Shown: positions 36,000 to 51,189, counted from the stretch's first letter. The stretch is 64,000 nucleotides of DNA from Phalacrocorax aristotelis (GCF_949628215.1 NC_134281.1:7884501-7948500), one strand, 5' to 3'. The notes: generated by a model not told the origin, from the sequence alone. Program-made: numbers and translations.

Positions 36000-38900
36000 G
36001 TCATTTATTTTTACTCTGCCTAAGTGTGCATCAGGAACAATGGTTTTTAGGTAAAATGTAAACTGTAAAACTTCCATTAACTCTGTTGAGTGATAGCAAT
36101 GCACCGCTGCTAACTGTGAAACACCTTGGCTTGAAAGTTCGCTACATTGGCTTTATGAGATTCAAAGCTTTTTGGCACCAGATGAAACGAAGGCTTTGCT
36201 GTAAAATCCTGTTCCCTACTAATCCAGCTTTTCATCCAGTATTCTGAAGTTAGATACAAACTATCACAGAACTTGCTGCGTGCTTTGTAAACCTGTAAAG
36301 GAGAAGTTGGGTGTAGGTGTGAATAACTGTGTTAAATAAATGAAGCAGGAAAACACGCTGTAGTTGCTTGATAGAGACTTCTGTCACTTGGGGCTGATTT
36401 TTCAAAGAACTTGACTTCTAATTCTAGATAATGAGATCTTAAGTATGTACTGAGGCTGTTGAACTCAGTAGCTCTAAAGGGCCAAAAATTAAATGACACC
36501 TAAAATATACAGGTCTCTTATGGAAGATGTTACATATATGCATGTAGCAGAAATTCATCACTACAGGGTCAGGGATATATCTCTGTAAACTAGAAACCTT
36601 TGGGGAAGAAACTTAGTGTATTGCCAGTTTTGGGATAACGCTTTTTTTTTCTCAGATACTTTTGTAATTCTTTTTATGGGTACTGAATTACTTCTGTGAC
36701 ACACCACATTGCAGACAAGGGCAAAAGTTTAGCAATCTGCAGTGCAGAAGGGCTGATTTCATTGCCAGCTGCTGATTCTGGCTGTGCAGCTCTTGTACCA
36801 GCCAATTAAACCCACACTCATTACAGCCTTTGTGGTTTGGAAGTGAAGTGTTCCTGCCTTTAACTCGTAGTTTTATAGGGTGTTGGTTTAGGCTGGTGGT
36901 TTGCAAAGCCTGAAATCTTATATTTTCCTCTGGAGTGTGCTCAAAGGGTGTAGGGGAGGTGAACAAGGAGAGCTACATGGGGAGCTGTGTACCATGAAAT
37001 GGGAAGGTGTGCGTTTCTCTTTGACAGCATCGTGAACCTGCAGACACCTCCTAAAATTTTCCTGAAATGCCGTAATATCTGATGTACCAAGTTCCTGCAA
37101 ATAGGAACGGTCCCTGCTGCAGTGTCAGTCCTTAGAAAATGTCTAGTGCTGTAGGAAGTGCTGAGCATCCCTTCATGAGCATATTCCTTTAACTCCTCAG
37201 GCACAGATTTCTGCCTGCCTACCTCCCTCGTGGGGAATTTCTGCCGTGTTTGCAGATCTTTTTGGGAAAGCTGCTGGGCAAAGAGAAGGTCCCAGAGGGG
37301 GAGGAGGCAGAGATGGAAGAGAAATGTGACCCTCTGAGCCGTTACTAGTGACTGTGCTATTTTAAAGTCAAACTTAATTTTTAGCTCTTCATAAACAAAT
37401 CTTTGTGCCAGCTTTTTGTATAGCTCTGCAGTCAGTTGTTGTGGCTACTGCTCTGCGGCTGTATCCTCCATTGGTGCCTGAGGGAGAAGGGCCGACCTCT
37501 CCTTTCCAAAATGCCTCTTGGCACTTGGGAGGACCTTTGGAGAGGTGCTTTGCAGAGGGACAAACCTTTCAGCTCTTCTGAGCGTTGTGTGACAGCTTCT
37601 TTATCCAGGGGTAAATAGATCTAATGAATCGAGTAAGATGTTGGACTTATTGCAGGTTACTGTGGGAGCTGGTGTCCTTCATCCCATGACCCAAGGGACT
37701 GTCTTTGCCCCCACTACTTACTGCATTTCCAGGTCAAATATGAATTTGCTCTGGAAATGCAGCGTGCAGCATGGGCAGGGAAGCAGCAAGGATCCCATCC
37801 CTCAGGAGAGGGTTAGTGATGTTTAGTTTTCTTACGACATTAGAGCCCTGTTGATTTTAACTTGGAAACTTCAGTGAAAACCACACACGCTGCTGTGAAA
37901 ATTCATACTTGGTAACAAGTAAACAAGTGATGGAGCAGTCTGACTGACTCGGGAAATTCCCTCCAGACCTCGCGGGGAGGAGGAGGAGCTTCGCATTTTT
38001 CTTGTCCTGTGTTTATTTTTAGTCTCGCCTCTAACATTGCTGATAGTACCATTACAGCCCTGCGGATTAAAGTCCCAGCATGGGGTAGAGTTGAAAGAAT
38101 GATGCTGCAAAGCAGTCAAAGCCTCTAGGATTTTGCAGCTATGTCACATTACAGGCAATTAATGTAGGCCGTTATTTGCCTGCCTGGATGCAGCTCAGTG
38201 CCACAGCTCTGTGGAAGCCTTTGATTTCCTTGTGCATCTCTTCTTGTCAGAGTTGATGTCTTCAGCGATGGCTCTGTCCTTGTGACTCGAAGGTGCCATG
38301 TTAGTGATTTGGGTGTAACAGCTGTCTTTTTAGGCCCCTTCCTCCCTGAATATATTTTGCGCTTGTTCTGAGGGTATGTTGTGTTTTACAGTGGAAAGAG
38401 AAGAGTTTAAGTCCTGTACAGCTCCTGTCACTGGTAACCCTTGTCTAAAGCCATCAATAACACCCAGAGATTTCTGGGTGGTGGTGGTGAGGACAGTCTT
38501 GATGGCAGCACCCATCTGCAAGACTAGATGATTTACCCAAGAACTCTCAGCTTTTCAAGGAGGCCCTTTTTTTTTTTCCAGGGCTAGCTGGGTTGGTCTG
38601 AGTCAACAGAAGGGTATTTGATCTTGAAGTCAAGTGATGGTTGTTGGGTTTTCTGAGTTGTCTTTTGCTGACAGTTAGACAAAATCCCCAGAGATGGCAG
38701 AGGATGTTATTTGGGACTGCCTAGTGCTCAAAAACCCTTAGAAATAGCAGTTTCTGTTAACAGCCGGCATGCAGTCTGGGTTGTATTGTGGCTATTTCAG
38801 AGGAAAGTTTTATCAGAAATAACTGAATCTAAGGACATTTGTCTTCTGCAGTAATGGAATCTGTACCTGGTCTGCAATGAGAGACACGTCAGAACAGTTA

Positions 38901-41024
38901 CAAATGCTCAGCAGCTGTGGAGGCAGGGAAGTGTCACCCTTTTTGTGCCGGACAAGTCTCAGGCAGCCTGTGCCAGGCAGACAGCGCGTTGCTGGCAGGG
39001 TCCGGCTGCCACGGCTGGGGTAGTGCTAGAGACAGAAACAGGCCATCCAGGGCTGGGCTGCCTCTGCTTGGAGAGATGCTCCTCACCTGGCCAGCCTGGT
39101 TGTCTGCTCCCCTGGCCCTCTGTGAGGGCTGTGAATTTGAAGGTAGCTGCTTAGCCCTCTCCTGCACCTTGTAGACATGCCTTAAGGTGTACCCTCAAAT
39201 AGTTAACGAGGAGCCTAATTTTGTATTTTAACTCCTGCCTAAGACTAATTTTCCTTAGGTGTGAGCAGGGGAGCTGTTGCAACCTTGGAGAAAATAATTG
39301 TACCCCAGGGAGCATGTCCAGGAGACAGCATATGCTTGGATGGTGGTCGTGGTCTCATCAAAATAAGGTGATGCAGAGGGCAAAAAAAAACTTGTGGGCA
39401 CTCAGCGGTATCATGCTAACCTATGTTTTGGTAATTGTTAATGATTCTTGTGAGTCTTCTCATCTTCTGAGTTGATTAGACTTCTGGTAATGTGGCTCTA
39501 GGTGAGTGGGAAGGGTTTGCAGAACCAGCGTGTAATACTTAATATTTTCATTAGTGGAAGGGACGGTTGACAGAGGTGGGAATGAGGGGCCTGGCTGTGC
39601 TCAGGTGCAGTTCTGCTACTACCCTGCCTACCCAAAATGTCACAGTGCCATTGGACTGTGGAGGAGACGGCCAGTCTAACACCTGGAACTTGAAGAACAC
39701 GTTTGAAAACGAGACCAACTGCTTTGCTGTTTGTTTTTTTTTTTTTAGACTTCTGCCAAATTTGGGTGCTTAGAGAGCAACTCTTCTTGGCAAACATCTG
39801 CAGGCCATGATTAGCCTCCTTATAATTGAACACCCTTCAACAAAGCCGGCTTTTTTCCAGATGAACTGGTTATTGGGTTTGCTTTATTTTTAAACAAAGC
39901 AAGATCTCTGGGGACTGGTGCCTGTTGGAGTATCTCTGCGATAACGTAGAAAGGTTCTCAGTTAAAAAAGCAGCTGAAGAATAATTTGAAAATACAACAG
40001 TGTGAGCAGGGGTGGTTACAGAAACCAGAGATCTGTTTCTCTATTTGGGAATCTTGGATTAAAGTGTGTTGTTACAAGAAAATCCAAATGACAAGTTTTA
40101 TTCAGTCTCTATTATTCATGCAGTGAATACCTCTTAAGGCTTTGCAGAAATATGTCCTTTTCTAGACTTACAATGAGTAGACAAACACTATGTGTTTATA
40201 CCAAACGCTGGAGGATTTACGGGTAACTACCATGTGGTTTGAAGTAACAATATACACAATGTATTGTAAATGATTCCCTTTTTATATTTGGCGTACGTTC
40301 AGTATAAGATTAAATGAAAGGATTTATAGGCTTAAAAAAAATCTTTCCAACACTGAAAGCAAAAAGAATGATCTATAATGAGGCTTTACACTATATAGTA
40401 TTTTAAGAGCAATTTGTTTATTTCTTTAATATATTTTCCATGTAAAAGTATGCATTTTGCACTTCAGACAGGATACTGTTGGTTGCACTTAGCAGCAAAC
40501 AGCTGGGGGATTCTCGTGCTGTAACCGCACAGCAGTTGCTAATTAAAAATATATAATTCTACCCTGATTAGCTTATAATGATTATAATCCCCTTAAATTT
40601 GATTATTACCGCAGCGTGGTAATCTCAGCCCCCCCCTGTTTCATTGTGGGGCCTGTGAGTAACAAAACTAGTCATTAGGAGCTGATAGCCTGTTCCTGAA
40701 GGATTGCTTCCCAAACAGAGGAGCGCAGGGGAATAAAGACACCCCATTCCCATATGTCTTTGGAGGTGCCCGGTTTGAGTTTGTTTTCTCTCCTCTGCTT
40801 GGCTGGTGTCGCTTCAGCAGGGGCAGGTTCTGTGGCTGTGCAGGGAAGGGGGAGATCTGGGGAGCTGCAGGCAGGACTATTGCAAGTCCTGGTCGGAAAC
40901 CCAGAGCCACTGTGTGCGTTGGAATGCAACAGGCAAGCAGTGCATTTTAGTCTTGATGGTAGTGAATTTTCTTCAGTGCTGCTTTGGTTGTGATAAGTTT
41001 GTTCTTGTCTTCTGATTTGAATTT
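36000..41024 (+). other. Intron 1, nothing coding
   Basis: No exon supported. It contains a T run at 39,734-39,746 and an AT-rich homeodomain-motif block at 40,533-40,610, described under findings. Confidence 0.55.
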
Positions 41025-41040
41025 AAAAAAAAAAAAAAAA
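41025..41040 (+). repeat. A16 homopolymer
   Basis: Sixteen A, followed by CAACAAACCC. No retroposon body or target-site duplication is visible upstream. Confidence 0.75.
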
Positions 41041-44000
41041 CAACAAACCCACCTGGTCAACTTTGCAAAACATAAAAGTCATGCTTTTCATCCCTAAGAT
41101 TGCTTTGCTTTCATCTTGTGCCCATCAGCTTATCCTTCGCCAGTTTTTTTTAAGACATTTTGCAGCTCTTAATAGCAGGGAATGGCCTCTTTCTTTCTTC
41201 TGCAGCACCTGGGTGCTTGGAAATGACATTGTAGGACAGAGCAATAATAAATAACTGCTGCTGGAGAGCAGTTTGGAAACCCTGAGTTCAGGACTGCAGC
41301 AAAAGGGGAAGGAATTGCCCAGAGACATGAAAAGAGGCCATGTCAAACGGCCTGTCAGAGATATGCCCTGGTTTGAAAGTATGGCTTCTTAATGTCACTC
41401 AGAGTTCATCTCTGACTTGGGGATCTGGTATTAATGGAAGAGCTGAAAGGCCAACTTTAACATACACAGGAGATAATAGAACCTGTCATTAAAAAAAAAA
41501 TCTCCCAGAGCATGAAAAAGTGGCTGCATCAGTGTATTCATTAGGTAAATGGGTAGAGGAAGGCTGGTGCTTGTCCCAGAACGAGCGCGCAGGTCGTGGC
41601 TGCTGGGGCCAGAGAGGAGCAGCGGTGCAGCCGTGCCGGGGCAGGAGGCTGGGGCTTTTGCAGCTCTGGTGGCAGCTCCAGCGGCTCTCCCGCTCGGGTG
41701 AGTTAGACCTAACATCCGCTGGAGTCCAGAGATGCTAGCTGCCCTTCAGCTCTTGGGTGAGATCTCTGCAGCCTGGCTGTGTGTCAGATCAGATCCCAAA
41801 CCGTTTTGGACAGCAGAGGTGTGCTGCCCAGTGCGAAGTGAGAGTTTGCCCCAAGACGTGTGCGTTGGTGGGGAGCCAGCTGGGTCGTTTTTTTAAGCTA
41901 TTACTTAAGAATTACTCTGGATCTCGGATAACAGAGCTGAGATGCCTTACCGTATAGCTGTCATATTTCAGAGGTCAGAGTGAGGCTGGGATGCCTCATG
42001 TGAGAGATATGGGAAAAGAGGGTTTTTTTTCTTTAACATTATTCTTATTATTCCCCTTAGATATTTTTTGTTTTTCCTTTTCTTTTTTTATTTTAATTTA
42101 TTGGGATTGACACCAGCTTTTTAGTGCATTTTTTAAAAAGTAGGTAATTTATGTAAGATTTTGATTCACAGACGTTCCCTTCCAGTTTCATTCCACCACA
42201 TATGGACATTTGCATACAAATAAAAGGAAACGTTTTCTGTGTGTGTAGACAGTTGATAGCTATTCATTAGGTAAAGTCAGCTAATATAATGCTTGTTACA
42301 TTTTAAAGCTCTCTTGTGGTTGGCAGGGAACTGGAGCTATTGATTAGATAGCAGTTCCTTGCAGCTCTGAAGGATGATCTCTGGTCTGAGAGTTAAAAGT
42401 CCACAGTCAACTTTTTCTCAGGTAAAAGAGGAAATTCCAGCAACTTCTAACTTTCCCTTTAGACTCTGCCTGGGATGTGAGATGGCTGTGCAAAAAGGAC
42501 AGAGCGATAGAGATTTATGATTCTCTTCAGCGAAGAGGTGACTTGCATTGCCATGACATCTCGTATCTCAGAAGAAGTTAATCACAGCTTTTTCTGTGTT
42601 GCTGGGTAACATTGCTTTGAGAAAAAACAGAAACTGCTATGAGCAGTATGAATAGCTGAAACCACAAGTCCCACTGAGATTACAGCCAACTCCTCCTAAA
42701 GGAAACGGATTCAACCACCAACATAGTTTTTCATTAGATGATTTTTTTCTGAGTGAACAAAATACCCCTATTGTGGCATAATTGTTTAGCTTTTGGAGAT
42801 GTAGGCAGAGTTGCAACTACATGACTGTTTAGAAAAATAATTCAACTTGATGAGGAGGGGAGGGCAAAGAGACATTTGGCTTTTTATTACATTTTGTAGT
42901 GTGTTGCAGAATAAAGCAGCAGGTTTTAATTTTCTCAGTTTCTGTGCTTTTTGGCTCTGCAAGGCCGGGGTGGGGGGGGGGGGGAAAGGAGGAAAGTCTG
43001 TCTTGCATTTCAGGACAAATTTAAATCTGATGGACAAAAGTTTTGGCTATCTGATTGAAACCTTTTGTTGCTGAGACTGAATGACTCTACCAGGCTGGCA
43101 GGGCTGGAGTTATTTGTGTCTCAGATTCATTGTTTTGAACTGTTAAAATGTTTTTACTTGTGGTTAATGGGAAAGTTAATCTTTTCATTATAGCAATATG
43201 ATAATGGCTAAAAATCAAGCTGAGATGCGAGCGGGGAAAATGTTTATGGAAAAGCCATGGAAGCAGAGTTCATACCCATGGATTTAATTTCATTTTAGTG
43301 TTTTTTGATTTCTGGTACCTTGACCCCTTCAGTACCCCAGAAATGTACCCAGTTCTTCAAGTTGTGCAAAACAATGGTGGTTTTGATAAACTGAATTAAA
43401 CAGGAGATGGCTAAGTTTAGCGTATTAATGCTTGTCAGCTGAAATTACTTCAGCATCTTAACTGAAGGCTGCGAAATTGGTTTGGTCCATTCTTTCCCTG
43501 CCCTTGTATCGACAAAGTACATCACTTGTCAACAGAAGATGTTTCTGTTTCATGTGGATGGGCAAGGTTTACTTAGGGGTTTAGGAATTGCAGACAGTTA
43601 GGAATTTAAAAAACAATTGACGAATTGGGGATCTCGGATATGTGGTTGTTGGTGCGAAGAAAAGACAAAAGGTTTCCAAAAAGTGTCTGAATATCTACCC
43701 GCTGGAAGCATGATGATTTCAGATGCATCAAACTGGGCTAGCACAATCGGTTTTAATCCTACAGATCTTGATTGTGCTCGTGTGCTATCTAGGCTAAATG
43801 TAGCAACCATACATTAGGAAGATTTTAAATATAGGATTAGCCAGTCAGTATTTCTTCGTAGACTTTTCTCATGGGAATTGTCTGGCTGGTTACACCATGA
43901 CCACAAAATGTCAGACAATGTAAGGATCTTCCCCCCCCACCTCCCCGCCACTTTTATTTCCATCTCTCCTCACAAAGGCAGCTCCTTGGAATGGTGGCTG

Positions 44001-46337
44001 TGGCTTACTCATTTTTTTTCCCAGGAAGTTGGTGAGCAAACTCTTGGACTTGCTGGTAAAGTGCTTACTAATATTAAATCTTTGCCTGGAAGTTTTCTGT
44101 ATGAAGTTGTGCGTGTTTCAAAATGCCTTTGGAAATTAGTAACAAATGAGGGACTGAAATGAATGTCTTGATCTTTTTCAAATCTGCTGAGCACCTCATG
44201 GGTGTTTCCATTGACATGGCTTGGTGGATGTTTCAATGGCTGCAAACTGTTGGGCTTGAAAACTTCACCATGAGCCTGCCGAGCACCAGGGCTGCCTGTG
44301 GCTCCTCACCGACCCATATTTAAGGCCCCTTTTTAGGCAGGCTCTCGTCAGATTTGGAAAGCACATAGCGGGTAGTAGGCACTCTTGAAAGTAAAAAATG
44401 TCTTTGCATCGCTCTGGATTTAAATACTTTCATTTGTTTGGTCTTTAAAGTTTTATTAACCATCTAAACCAATTTAGATTGCAGCTAAAGATTCAGCAGC
44501 AAAACCAGATAAACCAGTATGTTTTGCTAAACTGAACATTAGTTGATACGAAGATACTCTGAGTGCTCCTGTGTGCTCTTGCAGAGAGCAGGGTAGGTGA
44601 GGAGCACGGCACAGAGCCCTGGCAAGGCAATTTTAAAAGGTGAAACTCCAAAAGAGGTGGAAAGCATCCAGAGAAGACACATACTTCAAAAGGAGTAGAA
44701 CCTAATTAAAATAATCCATCATGAGGAAATGAGCATGTTTGAGCCTTATTCAGCAAGAGGGAATATAGCTCGAGAAACAGATACAAGTAAACTTTGTCTA
44801 AATTGCAGAGGAAATTAATATAGACAGTTGATTAAAAATAAGAAAGCTTTAAATTTAAACCCTCATAAAAAGGACAAAAAAAATGTCGTTCCCGTAAGCA
44901 AAGACAGACCTGTGAAAGCCAAGTCAAAATGGAAAATAGAGAGCAAGTTACTTGTTTAAAAAAAATAAAGCCCCAAACATGTTAAAAACAATGAAAAAAA
45001 TGCAAATTTCTTTAAGAAGAGGTGAGGCAGCTTGTAACTGCTGGTGCAGTGGCCCATGTTCACATGAGATTTTGAAAATTAGTCTGCTGTTGCTGCTTCT
45101 GGTTGTCGGTGGCTCTGAGCTCTGGAGCGAGGGGATGTGCGTGACCCCAGGTTATTTGAGAGCAGCCTTTGTCCCATGGCCTCTGGCTCCCATGTAGCGT
45201 GATTTGCTAGAGGGTGGTTGGGATGGAAGTTCAGGACTACAAAAAACCAAATGTACTCTTTGACTGAAGAGTACCAATATGCCAATTTAGGCTGTTACGG
45301 CATTGTCTCCTGTACCAGCCAGTCCCACCCGCTGGCTCTGGTCCCTCCCTGGCCCTTTGCTGCAGTCCCGTTGGGTGCAGGGGTGCCCGAAGTGCAGAGC
45401 AGCCCTTCTGGAGCACAGTCCGGCTGTGCTGCAAGGAAGGACAGTTTGATTTCTGCCTTTTCCCTGCAGTGTCACCAATTTAGAAGTAGGCACTGAAGAA
45501 AAATCTGGGTGAGGCTGTCAAACACTGCTTCCAGGGGCCTCTGGTGAAGTTTAGCCATCCCTGGTCTTGCCTGGAGTAGGGAAGCTGTGTCATGGCACGG
45601 AGTGGAGCAAGCAGGCGAGCTGTGACTCAAGGACAGAGCCAGATAACAGAGATAACTCAGATCCATGCACTTGCAGCAGAAACAATGTCGGTGTTTATAT
45701 AAATAGAGCTCCCTGCAACTGTGCAAAAATGATAACGCTGCCTCTAAGGCTGCTCTGGGTCCACAGACTTCTGGGCTTTGTTTTGGCTTGAAGAAGCAAC
45801 TCTGATTTATTTGTTTTAACTACTATAATTGTGTGAGCCTGTGTGGTGTTGGGAGGGGGCTATTCACCATTGCAAAGGAAGCAAAGTTGTTGTAAACATC
45901 TCATGTACCTTTTAAATAGGGGGATTTGCAAAACATTTATTTATTTTTATGGTTTTTGAGGCAGAAGATTTAAACCTGCCATGCTTTGAGGTGCAAATTG
46001 ATCCCCCTGTATCTTCAACAAGATCGGTCTTCTCTGAAACGGGCCTGGTGGGCGCATCAGCTGTAGATTGTGGAGCCAGCATTTGTCAATGGCCCGGCAT
46101 ACCAGAGCCAGGTCAAATCCGGAGGCAGAGGCTCAAGAATTAACATGCTTGGGGTTTGCAGCACTATGGTATGCGTACCTGTATGACAGGGAGCTCTGGG
46201 TGTGAGGCTCCTCACACCCACATCTCAGTGTTTCTATCATCACAAAGCCTCAGGAGGTGTCAGGGCAAGGCTATTCGCATTGATGAGGAAATGTCAGCGT
46301 GTGCCATATGCAAATGTGTGTGTCTTATTTGTTTTTA
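41041..46337 (+). other. Intron 1, nothing recognised
   Basis: Ordinary intronic sequence with a G-rich run at 42,967-42,984 (GGGG T then 13 G). No exon, RNA gene or mobile element is supported. Confidence 0.55.
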
Positions 46338-46373
46338 TACACAGACACACATGCACACACATATATATATATG
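46338..46373 (+). repeat. (CA)n-(TA)n compound microsatellite
   Basis: An imperfect CA array (ACACAGACACACATGCACAC) runs directly into a six-unit AT array. Confidence 0.75.
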
Positions 46374-49300
46374 AAATCTCTACCCTGTTCCTTGGGAACC
46401 AGCTTTGTTTTCTTGTGCTGTATGAGACAGTATTTGTCAAATTGACGGTAACTCTGATGCAAGTCCTCAAAGCAATAAAAGGTGGTTCAACGTGTATGGA
46501 TGCTCTGAGTATAATAAACCACCTCTCAGGGCTGCAGGTGTTTCATGGGGAAAGTGGGGGGTTAAGCGTCTGGGGTTTGTTTTGGGTTTTTCATCCAGTT
46601 TTTTCATTGCGCTCTTTAGAGCTAATGTGTGTGCCTGTCAACCTGCAATGTTTTTTGTAAGTACATGCTGTCGAAAGAGGATGAAGGTGTCTCCTACAGA
46701 AGCTAGGTTTGTTCTTTCATGTTGCAGAGACAATTTAATAGCCTGGAGGGCTGCCCTGAGGAGGATACCCATCACTTGGGGAAAACTGGGTAAGCAAATC
46801 AGAATTGGGCACCTCATGAGCTGCATTCCTGGTAAATCTGGGGGAGAAAGGGGATTATCTAGTCGTAAATGGCATCATGCTTTGGTTTGGAGAGGCCTAA
46901 TTACTGTTTGGGAGATATGATGGGATGTGTATAACTTTACCCAATGAAATCTCTGTAGGTTTGTGTGTGTGTGCGCGAGTACAGTTGAAACTTATACAAA
47001 TGGCTTGTTGATCTGAAGGCAGTCTGGTATCCCAGCTCTTGGCTGATTAAAGAAGGTGCAAGATCCTTTCTGTACAGGGTCGTGTGGGAATTTTACCTCA
47101 GAAATACATAGTTGAGATTTTCTGAAGTCATAACATCATGACACCACCAACACTTTACGAAAGGCTTTGTAGTGCCTTTACCAAAAGTGCTTAAAAAGAA
47201 AAGCAGTGAACGGGCATATTTCCAAACACATCAGTGATGGTCTTCCATCACGGCCTGAGATGTGCAGCTGCCTCTGAAGGCTATTTGGACAGGTATCTGT
47301 CAGCACACATGGTCCTGTCTCAGGGCAAGGGTTGAGATCATCGATCCCTCCCCGGCATGGGGGCTCCCACAGCATCGTGTTTGTTATAATTATTGAACTG
47401 CAGGTAAATTAGAAAGCTTACCATGGAACATGTTCACTGGGGCTGTGTTTTTTTTCTTTGCCATCCCATCTCCACCTGCTGCATTTTTCCTTGTTGCCAA
47501 ACTGGATTCTTATCCATCTTGCCCCTGAGGAGTACATTGGGTTAGGTTTTGGGTCCCTGCCAGCATTGGAGATAGCCGGGTTAGTCCCAAGCAATCTGCA
47601 TACTGATGAAGGTGGGGCACCGTCTCTCATTTAATGTTGTGAAGTGAAATAATTGTTTTTCAACTGAGTAATCTGACATGACTTCTATAATTAATTTTTT
47701 AATTGGTGGAACACATACTTTCTAATGTTGTGGGCCAGGGCACAATGTTGTATTTATTACCAGATTGCTGCCTTTTGACTAAAATCAACAGTTTCGCTGT
47801 TTGAGCACTGGATGATCCATGACACCTTGTCACCCGTGCCGCAGAGTGCTATTTAATTGACTTACAGGGTTTACTCTGAAGTTGTTGGCTGGCCTTGTAA
47901 ACACCGCTTCTCTGCAAAATCATTGGTAGTAGCTGATGAGCTCAGTGTAATTTTTGCGTGAAATATCTTATTTGTTGTAAAGTTTACAGGTGTGGCTTTG
48001 CCTCCTTACCAGGGGAAAATCATGTTTGTGTAATGTTGTGAAGCAGTACCATTTCTGCTGTGGGCACTGTTATGTGCATGAAGGACTATTGATGTTGTCA
48101 TGTGTGTATGTATGTGTGATTACACCTATATGTTGTATCTCTGAATCTGCCAAGCAGATCACGCCAAGAGCTGCTGAGGGGTCACTGGTAGCTCCTCAGG
48201 GTGATGCTCAGCTCAATGCTGGGCATGAAGTAGCTGAGCAGAGCGTGGTCACCCTTGTGATGGGTGAGAAAATAAAACAGGCAGGAGAAATTAGTATTGA
48301 TTTGTTTGATAAAGATTGATAGGAGGAAAAAGTTGATTTTTCTCAGGTGATTTCCAGCTGTTCTTTGTTGAGAGCTTCTACTCAAAACTGTTCTTATCGG
48401 TAGTATATATTAACTCTTCTAACAGGGAAACCACTTTGTATTTAGCAAAAGGGTGAGGCAAAAGCACCTTTGATGAAAATGTTGTTATAAATCGGTGCAA
48501 GTTCCAGCAGCGCTTAGCGATTTTGCTTGCAGTGCTCAGCATACAACCCAGTGGATGTGCAGAAACCACTGGGATGGAGCTACAAAAATGCTGAAATAAG
48601 AAACTGTTACCCTGTAGATGAGGACCTTGTGTGGTAGAAGTTAAATGAAGGTGTTGAAGCTGTAGGGTATCCTCATACAGACAGGATTATACAATGTGAA
48701 AGGCCATCTTTTAGGGACTGGATGCACGTGCACTAGGACACATGTCTGTGGTGGCTGGAGATGTCCCCTCCTGGGCCACCAGGCCCACGGGAAGCTGGAG
48801 GGAGGGTCTCCTGGTGCCCCCCATGGCGGTTTGCCTACATTGATGGGTCAGGTCAGCCTGTGGATGGGGGCAGGTGAGTTTGAGGGATGTTCTGTCCTAC
48901 TACTGTCCCAGCAACGTGATGGGGTTTTATGTCATCTTCAGTCCTGCGAGAAGCTGTTTGGTCTGGTTTTGTGCCCAATTGAGCCTAAACCACCACTATA
49001 TCAAGTGTAAGGGGGTATTAGAATGTGTGTATCTGTGGAGGTGTGGCTCCTGACCTGGGCTGAGGTGGAGGAAGGCTTCAGTCAAAGGGCTTAGTTTGCT
49101 TTTTGCATTTCCCAGATTATGTGGCTGAAAACATCTTCCTGCTCTGTCCACGCTAATGTTTCTCTCTCACAGTCGGAACCAAGGGAAGTCTTGGAAAAGG
49201 CCCGTACGGGCACGACTGTGCGTACGTGAAAGGCATAATTAACGGCCCTCGGAGCAGCCCTGAGTCAACCCGTGTTACAGCACTGGAGCGTGGCTCTGAG

Positions 49301-51189
49301 CTGCCGCCTGCGCCTCTCCTCCACCTCCCGCAGGCAGTGATGCTGCTGAGAGGGTGCACGTCCCTCCTTGGTACCCAGGTTGCTCAGCCCTGCTGCACCC
49401 GAGCCCTCTGGGAGGGCATCGCCATCACGTAATGAGTTTGGTAGATCTCAGCTGACTTAGCTGGTGCTTGTCATGTAAAGGGGATGACACACCTGTCAAA
49501 GTAGGGCCAAAGTGCTATTATTTGAGAAGAGGGGCTTGTGTGCTTTCCTTCAGCAATGTGGTCTCTTCACCTTGTGCTCTCCCAGCATCACTGTTTGCTG
49601 CCCTGGCCAGAGAACTGATCTAGTATACAATCACCATATAAATTAACCCCTTTTGCTGAGCTATTTTCCCTGCCAGCTCCGTACCCTTGTTTTGTGTGTG
49701 GTTGCACAAACAATTGACATATCACAAACAGTGATAGGAATAGGTCAGACAAAACTGGGATTGCTGCTGCTTTTTCTTTCCTTGCAATGCCAATGTTGGT
49801 TTTGATGCACATCAAACTACCACCTGAGGGAAGAGGAACAGAGCAGAGAACTTAAATATTTGCCAAAGATATGCTATCGCCATGAGAAAACATATCGACT
49901 GGTAAAAGGTAAAGGACGGGGAAGTTAACTCTGGGAAAAATAGCTGGTATTTCAGATTTCAAGGTGTGAGGAAATTCTTATTTTACCTAGTGTTAATTTG
50001 TAAATTATAACCAGGTGAGTGTGACTGTTGCAGTTCAGGAACAGCCTGTACAACCCTCCTGATGGATGCTATGCATTTCACTACAACCACATAACCTGCC
50101 TTGGGCTTGTTTTTAACATATCCTTTTGAGTTGAACATTTTTTCTGGAGGTTTCTTTAATTTTGGGTGGCCTGAGTGGATTGTAACAACCAGCACAGTAG
50201 GAATGAGTAATACGAGAGTCAGTATTACTTCTGAATTTCCTTGTCTTTGAAGACTGAGGTCTGATACTTTGTTGTTCTGGCTGCAGTCAAAGCCTGTGGT
50301 TTGATTTGTCTTGAATACATGTATGTATTTCAAGTCTGTGCTCTCCCTTAAGTAGTTTGCTGGCCTTTTAGAGGTTTTTATTTTTTCTTAAAAAAAAAAA
50401 AAAAGTGTCTGTTTGACTCCAATTGCTTCCGAAGTCTCACTGGGAGGAATGGGCTGAAGGAGAGCTGTGGTGTTAAGTGACATGGGGACTTCATCCTGGT
50501 TGCATGTTTGGGGCAGCTTTTGTTCCAGCAAAGTGCTCTCTTCCAGTGGCCTGGCAGAAACTCAACAATACTGAGTATTTTACTGTCAAGTAAACTTAAA
50601 ATACAAGCAGCTTTTGTGCAAGGAGGGGCCAGGAATGCCAGTCACTCCAATCCTTGCTTTTACAGAGGATGCTTGGCCCAGGCAAGAAACCTTTTATCAA
50701 GGAGACTAAGCTCACCTTCTGCTGAGGCAGGGCTCTGCTGCGGATCGCCTCGGGCGCAGCCTGCAAAGGATTGGAGCATAGCATTTCTATAGGACTAATG
50801 CAGAAGTTTAAAATAAATTGAAGGGTGAGGTGTCTGCAGCAAGATGGTGCAGAGGAGCTCGGGACACCTGTGTGTGTCTGGGGGTCCTGAGCAGGAATGC
50901 CAGGGAGGCGGGAGTCTTGCTCTCGCACCTTTTTCCAAGAGGCTGCAATTCCCTTTCGTGTTCATCAACCTTTACCCCGTCCGTCTCTTAAAGACACAGA
51001 AATGCAAGACTTTCACACCAGCATCTGCTTGAATCTGGCCGCGCATCTGTGTCATGCTTGTGAAATCTTAGTTTAAAATGTTTGTATAAACTGTCACAGC
51101 TTTGGATGAACTGGTTGCTCCTGCCAGACAATCTCAGCCGTACTGCATCTGCGCTTGGCTGGTGTCGGGAGAGCTCGTTTCGAATTATT
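46374..51189 (+). other. Intron 1, nothing recognised
   Basis: No exon supported. It contains a short GT array at 46,961-46,975 and a 15-A run at 50,390-50,404. Confidence 0.55.
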
